This document shows positions 4,182 through 6,733 of a DNA stretch of 6,733 bases, piece after piece. The stretch comes from an uncultured Ruminococcus sp. Its GTDB lineage: Bacteria; Bacillota; Clostridia; Oscillospirales; CAG-272. A program made the position numbers and the translations under genes. The notes below the pieces were generated by a model, which did no database searches, had not been told where the DNA came from, and was given only the letters and a program-made list of their open reading frames with translations. Within the stretch, counting starts at the first letter, position 1, and every line of letters starts with the position of its first letter. The stretch is taken from NCBI GenBank assembly GCA_902791785.1, contig CADAXH010000070.1, forward strand, positions 1 through 6,733, read 5' to 3'.

Positions 4182-6733
4182 CAGTCTTTATAAACCGGAG
4201 GAACTGCATTTCCCGTATGCGGGAATTCTTTCTTCCATGCCTTTCTGGCTTTGTTGAATTCTTTTCTCTTTGCTCTCATGACTCTTGCTTCTTTTGAGCC
4301 GCTGTGAGCGAGGATTCTTGCGCCTCTCTTGATTGCGTAACCGAGAAGGCCTGTAATCTTGTCTTCAGCTCTTCTCATGTTTGTACACTCGGGATGATCC
4401 CTGAAGAGGTGAATTGCATCAAAGTCACATCTTGTCGTACAGAGTCCGCATCCGATACATTTGTTCGGATCAACAACCGATGCTCCGCATGACAGACAGC
4501 GCTTTGTCTCAATCTTAACCTGTTCTTCAGTAAGCGTCTTGTGGAAATCCTTGAATGAGTTCTTATAGTCTGAACCTTCAACCATTCCGGCTTCCTGTCT
4601 GCCCGCTGTATCGTAGCTGTCCACCACTATGTCAGTCTTGTCAAGTTCAACGAAGTATCTCTTGTCTCTGCCTATTGTCATGGATGCGTTCCAGTGAACA
4701 CGTCTGTTCAGCGACTCTGCTGCTTCGTGTCCTGCTGCAATTGCATCAATAACAAACTTAGGTCCTGTATATACGTCGCCTCCGACGAAGATGTCTTCGT
4801 CTTCTGTCTGGTATGTGTGTTTGTCTGCAACCGGGTAATTTCCGTGCCAGTATGTGACTTTTGTATCCTTGAGAAGGTCTTTCCATACAATGCTCTGACC
4901 AATTGCAAATACAATGCGTTCGGCGCTGACTGTAATTGTATCGTTTTCATCGTATTTAGGATTGAATTTTCCGTTTTCGTCAATTGTGGACAGGCACTTT
5001 TTGAGAGTAATGGATTTAACATTGTTGTTTTCGTCAACTTCAATGAATTTCGGTCCCCAGCAGTTGTTGATTTCAATGTCTTCTTCCAGTGTTTCTCTGA
5101 TTTCTTCTTTGGAAGCAGGCATTGTCTCCCTGGATTCAAGACAGAACATCTTTACGGATTTTGCTTTGAATCTCTTGGCTGTACGTGCACAGTCGACTGC
5201 CACGTTTCCTCCGCCTATGACAACGACATCGCCTTCAATTGTCTGGTTCTGGTTTTCATATGCGCCCTTGAGGAAATCCACAGCTACGCTTGTTCCGTTT
5301 GCTGTTTCGTTCTCGATGCCCGGAAGTCTTCCTCCCTGACAGCCTATTGCTATATAGAATGCCTGATAACCCTGTTCCTTGAGCTGAGAAATTGTTATAT
5401 CTTTTCCTACTTCAACACCGCACTTTATTTCAACACCGAGTTCGCGGATTACGTCAATTTCAGCTTCAATAACATCTTTTTCAAGTTTGTATGAAGGAAT
5501 TCCGTAAGTGAGCATGCCGCCCGGCTTATCGTTCTTTTCAAACACTGTCGGTCTGTAGCCCATAAGTGCAAGATAATATGCGCATGAAAGTCCTGCAGGA
5601 CCTGCACCAACGATTGCTATCTTCTGATCGAACTCGCCGTCAACTTTGGATATAACCTTTTCAGGAATATATCTTGTGGATTTTTCAAGATCCCTGTTTG
5701 CAAGGAACTTCTTGACTGCGTCAATGCTGACAGGAGAATCTATTGTTCCTCTGGTACATGCGTCTTCACATCTCTTGTTGCATACTCTTCCACACACTGC
5801 CGGGAACGGGTTTTCTCTCTTGATCAATGCAAGGGCTTCGTCATATCTGCCCTGCGAAGCCATCTTGAGGTATCCCTGAACGGCTATGTGGGCAGGACAA
5901 GCGGTCTTGCACGGAGCGGTTCCTGTCGGATAAGTATTTACTCTTGCTGTGTCTCTGTAGTTTTCATCCCATGCATATTTGCCCCATCTGATGTTATCCG
6001 GAAGAGGCTGACGAGGATATTCAACCGGTCCTTTGCTCGTGCAGAGTTTCTGTCCGAGTTTTACTGCACCTGCAGGGCAGACTTCAACACATCTGCCGCA
6101 CGCCACGCAATTAACGGGATCAACTTTTGCCGTATATGCACTTCTCTCCATATTCGGAGTGTTGTAAAGGAGCGCTGTTCTCAGAGCGTTGCATATCTCC
6201 GGATTGCAGTTGCAGATATCGAATATGTGATCATCGCCGTCAATATTTGTCAGCTGGTGAACATATCCGTTATCTTCTGCTTTTTTGAGTATTTCGAGAG
6301 CTTTCTCTTTTGTTATGTAGTGAGCTCTTCCTGTTTCAACTGTATAGTCTGCCATGTCGCCGACCTGGATACACCAGTCGTTGCAGTCGTCTGCACAGCC
6401 TTCTCCGAGCATTGCCCTGGATTGACGGCATGAACATATGCCTGCCGAAATGTGTCCTTCATATTTCTGCAGCCAGTATGATATCTTTTCAAGTTTGACA
6501 GCTTCGTTGTTTGACTTGATGGCAGTCTCGACCGGGATGACATGCATTCCGATTCCCATTCCGCCCGGCATTACCATCGGGGTAATGTCTTCAAGAGGAA
6601 GGAATGTCATTCTCTCAAAGAAAGAAGCAACTGCCGGATTCTTGTCTATTCTGTCAACTGAAGAGTTGAAGAGTTCGGCACTTCCCGGAACAAAGAAAGA
6701 TATTCTGTATCTCTTCTCTTTTGCCTTCCATTC
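4181..6733 (-). CDS. Multi-cluster Fe-S/FAD pyridine-nucleotide oxidoreductase with GltD-like core (5' end beyond window)
   Basis: The frame is open to the right edge (850 codons in view, counted from 6733), so the ATG at 6610 is internal, within FFERMTFLPLEDITPM. Order of parts: an N-terminal module starting in view with FVPGSAELF (14-22), then GGMGIGMHVIPVE and cysteine groups CSCRQSR (100-106), C113/C117/C121 and CNCNPEIC (174-181); a ferredoxin-type [4Fe-4S] site C209-C212-C215-C219; a GltD-type Fe-S domain with C275/C279 and C314/C318/C322/C326; a GltD-like flavin core with FAD motif GAGPAG (376-381), GGMLTYGIPSYKL (405-417), nucleotide motif GGGNVA (507-512), MPA (538-540) and GGDVYTGP (651-658); and a C-terminal ferredoxin-type site C746/C749 and C759/C762/C765/C769, followed by a basic tail. 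Such proteins move electrons between NAD(P)H, FAD and Fe-S clusters or ferredoxin. It lacks a glutamine amidotransferase part, so it is not a complete glutamate synthase. It is coupled to hypA downstream. The redox partner is not known. Confidence 0.85.
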   Translation of the reverse strand, partial: EWKAKEKRYRISFFVPGSAELFNSSVDRIDKNPAVASFFERMTFLPLEDITPMVMPGGMGIGMHVIPVETAIKSNNEAVKLEKISYWLQKYEGHISAGICSCRQSRAMLGEGCADDCNDWCIQVGDMADYTVETGRAHYITKEKALEILKKAEDNGYVHQLTNIDGDDHIFDICNCNPEICNALRTALLYNTPNMERSAYTAKVDPVNCVACGRCVEVCPAGAVKLGQKLCTSKGPVEYPRQPLPDNIRWGKYAWDENYRDTARVNTYPTGTAPCKTACPAHIAVQGYLKMASQGRYDEALALIKRENPFPAVCGRVCNKRCEDACTRGTIDSPVSIDAVKKFLANRDLEKSTRYIPEKVISKVDGEFDQKIAIVGAGPAGLSCAYYLALMGYRPTVFEKNDKPGGMLTYGIPSYKLEKDVIEAEIDVIRELGVEIKCGVEVGKDITISQLKEQGYQAFYIAIGCQGGRLPGIENETANGTSVAVDFLKGAYENQNQTIEGDVVVIGGGNVAVDCARTAKRFKAKSVKMFCLESRETMPASKEEIRETLEEDIEINNCWGPKFIEVDENNNVKSITLKKCLSTIDENGKFNPKYDENDTITVSAERIVFAIGQSIVWKDLLKDTKVTYWHGNYPVADKHTYQTEDEDIFVGGDVYTGPKFVIDAIAAGHEAAESLNRRVHWNASMTIGRDKRYFVELDKTDIVVDSYDTAGRQEAGMVEGSDYKNSFKDFHKTLTEEQVKIETKRCLSCGASVVDPNKCIGCGLCTTRCDFDAIHLFRDHPECTNMRRAEDKITGLLGYAIKRGARILAHSGSKEARVMRAKRKEFNKARKAWKKEFPHTGNAVPPVYKD

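Noticed and set aside
3814..4257. A 147-codon plus-strand reading frame
   Set aside because: Antisense to hypA, whose motifs (MHE and two CxxC pairs) are unmistakable.
4694..5494. A 266-codon plus-strand reading frame inside the oxidoreductase gene
   Set aside because: It is antisense to a well-matched flavoprotein core; its translation is rich in Cys and Phe without any domain pattern, and it has no ribosome site or promoter.
5888..6433. A 181-codon plus-strand reading frame
   Set aside because: Antisense to the Fe-S region of the oxidoreductase, with no recognisable protein pattern or translation signals.
6608..6610. ATG as the start of the oxidoreductase
   Set aside because: The same frame continues upstream to the window edge with family-like sequence (PGSAELF, FFERM), and no convincing ribosome site precedes this ATG.

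Overview
The window looks like chromosomal DNA from an anaerobic member of the Bacillota, most likely class Clostridia. The grounds are Shine-Dalgarno sites of the AGGAGG type, moderate GC by eye, an ECF-type folate transporter component, a tetrahydrofolate-type riboswitch (a class best known from Clostridia), and a cysteine-rich flavin/iron-sulfur oxidoreductase of a kind common in strict anaerobes. The genus cannot be fixed from the sequence alone. No tRNA, rRNA, CRISPR array, insertion sequence or phage gene was seen.

Layout. (A) 1-1216, minus strand: one uninterrupted reading frame joins an ECF folate S component (FolT family, about residues 1-185) to folylpolyglutamate synthase (FolC, from about residue 193). 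It runs off the left edge, so the FolC C-terminal domain is missing. (B) 1217-1618: a divergent intergenic region. On the minus strand it holds a promoter, a well-matching THF riboswitch aptamer and a Shine-Dalgarno-sequestering hairpin, all serving the fusion gene. Further right are a hairpin with a T-tract on the minus strand, and then the promoter, small dyads and ribosome binding site of the plus-strand operon. (C) 1619-3782, plus strand: a two-gene operon with an 8-base overlap, encoding an SLC45-like major facilitator transporter and a cytoplasmic glycerophosphodiester phosphodiesterase, ending in a hairpin shared by the two converging transcripts. (D) 3834-6733, minus strand: a large multi-cluster Fe-S/FAD oxidoreductase (GltD-like core with extra N- and C-terminal cysteine modules), open at the right edge, coupled by a TGATG junction to hypA, a nickel metallochaperone gene.

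How the genes work together. The left block reads as a folate-salvage device. Folate enters through FolT (with EcfA/A'/T encoded elsewhere) and would be polyglutamylated, and so trapped, by the enzyme fused to the transporter; the riboswitch would shut expression down when reduced folate is plentiful. The middle operon probably imports a small solute, possibly a glycerophosphodiester or glycoside, and hydrolyses phosphodiesters inside the cell. The right operon pairs a pyridine-nucleotide-linked electron-transfer flavoprotein with a nickel-delivery protein, although no nickel enzyme or other hyp gene is visible. The most unusual items are the FolT-FolC fusion under a THF riboswitch and the coupling of hypA to the flavoprotein.
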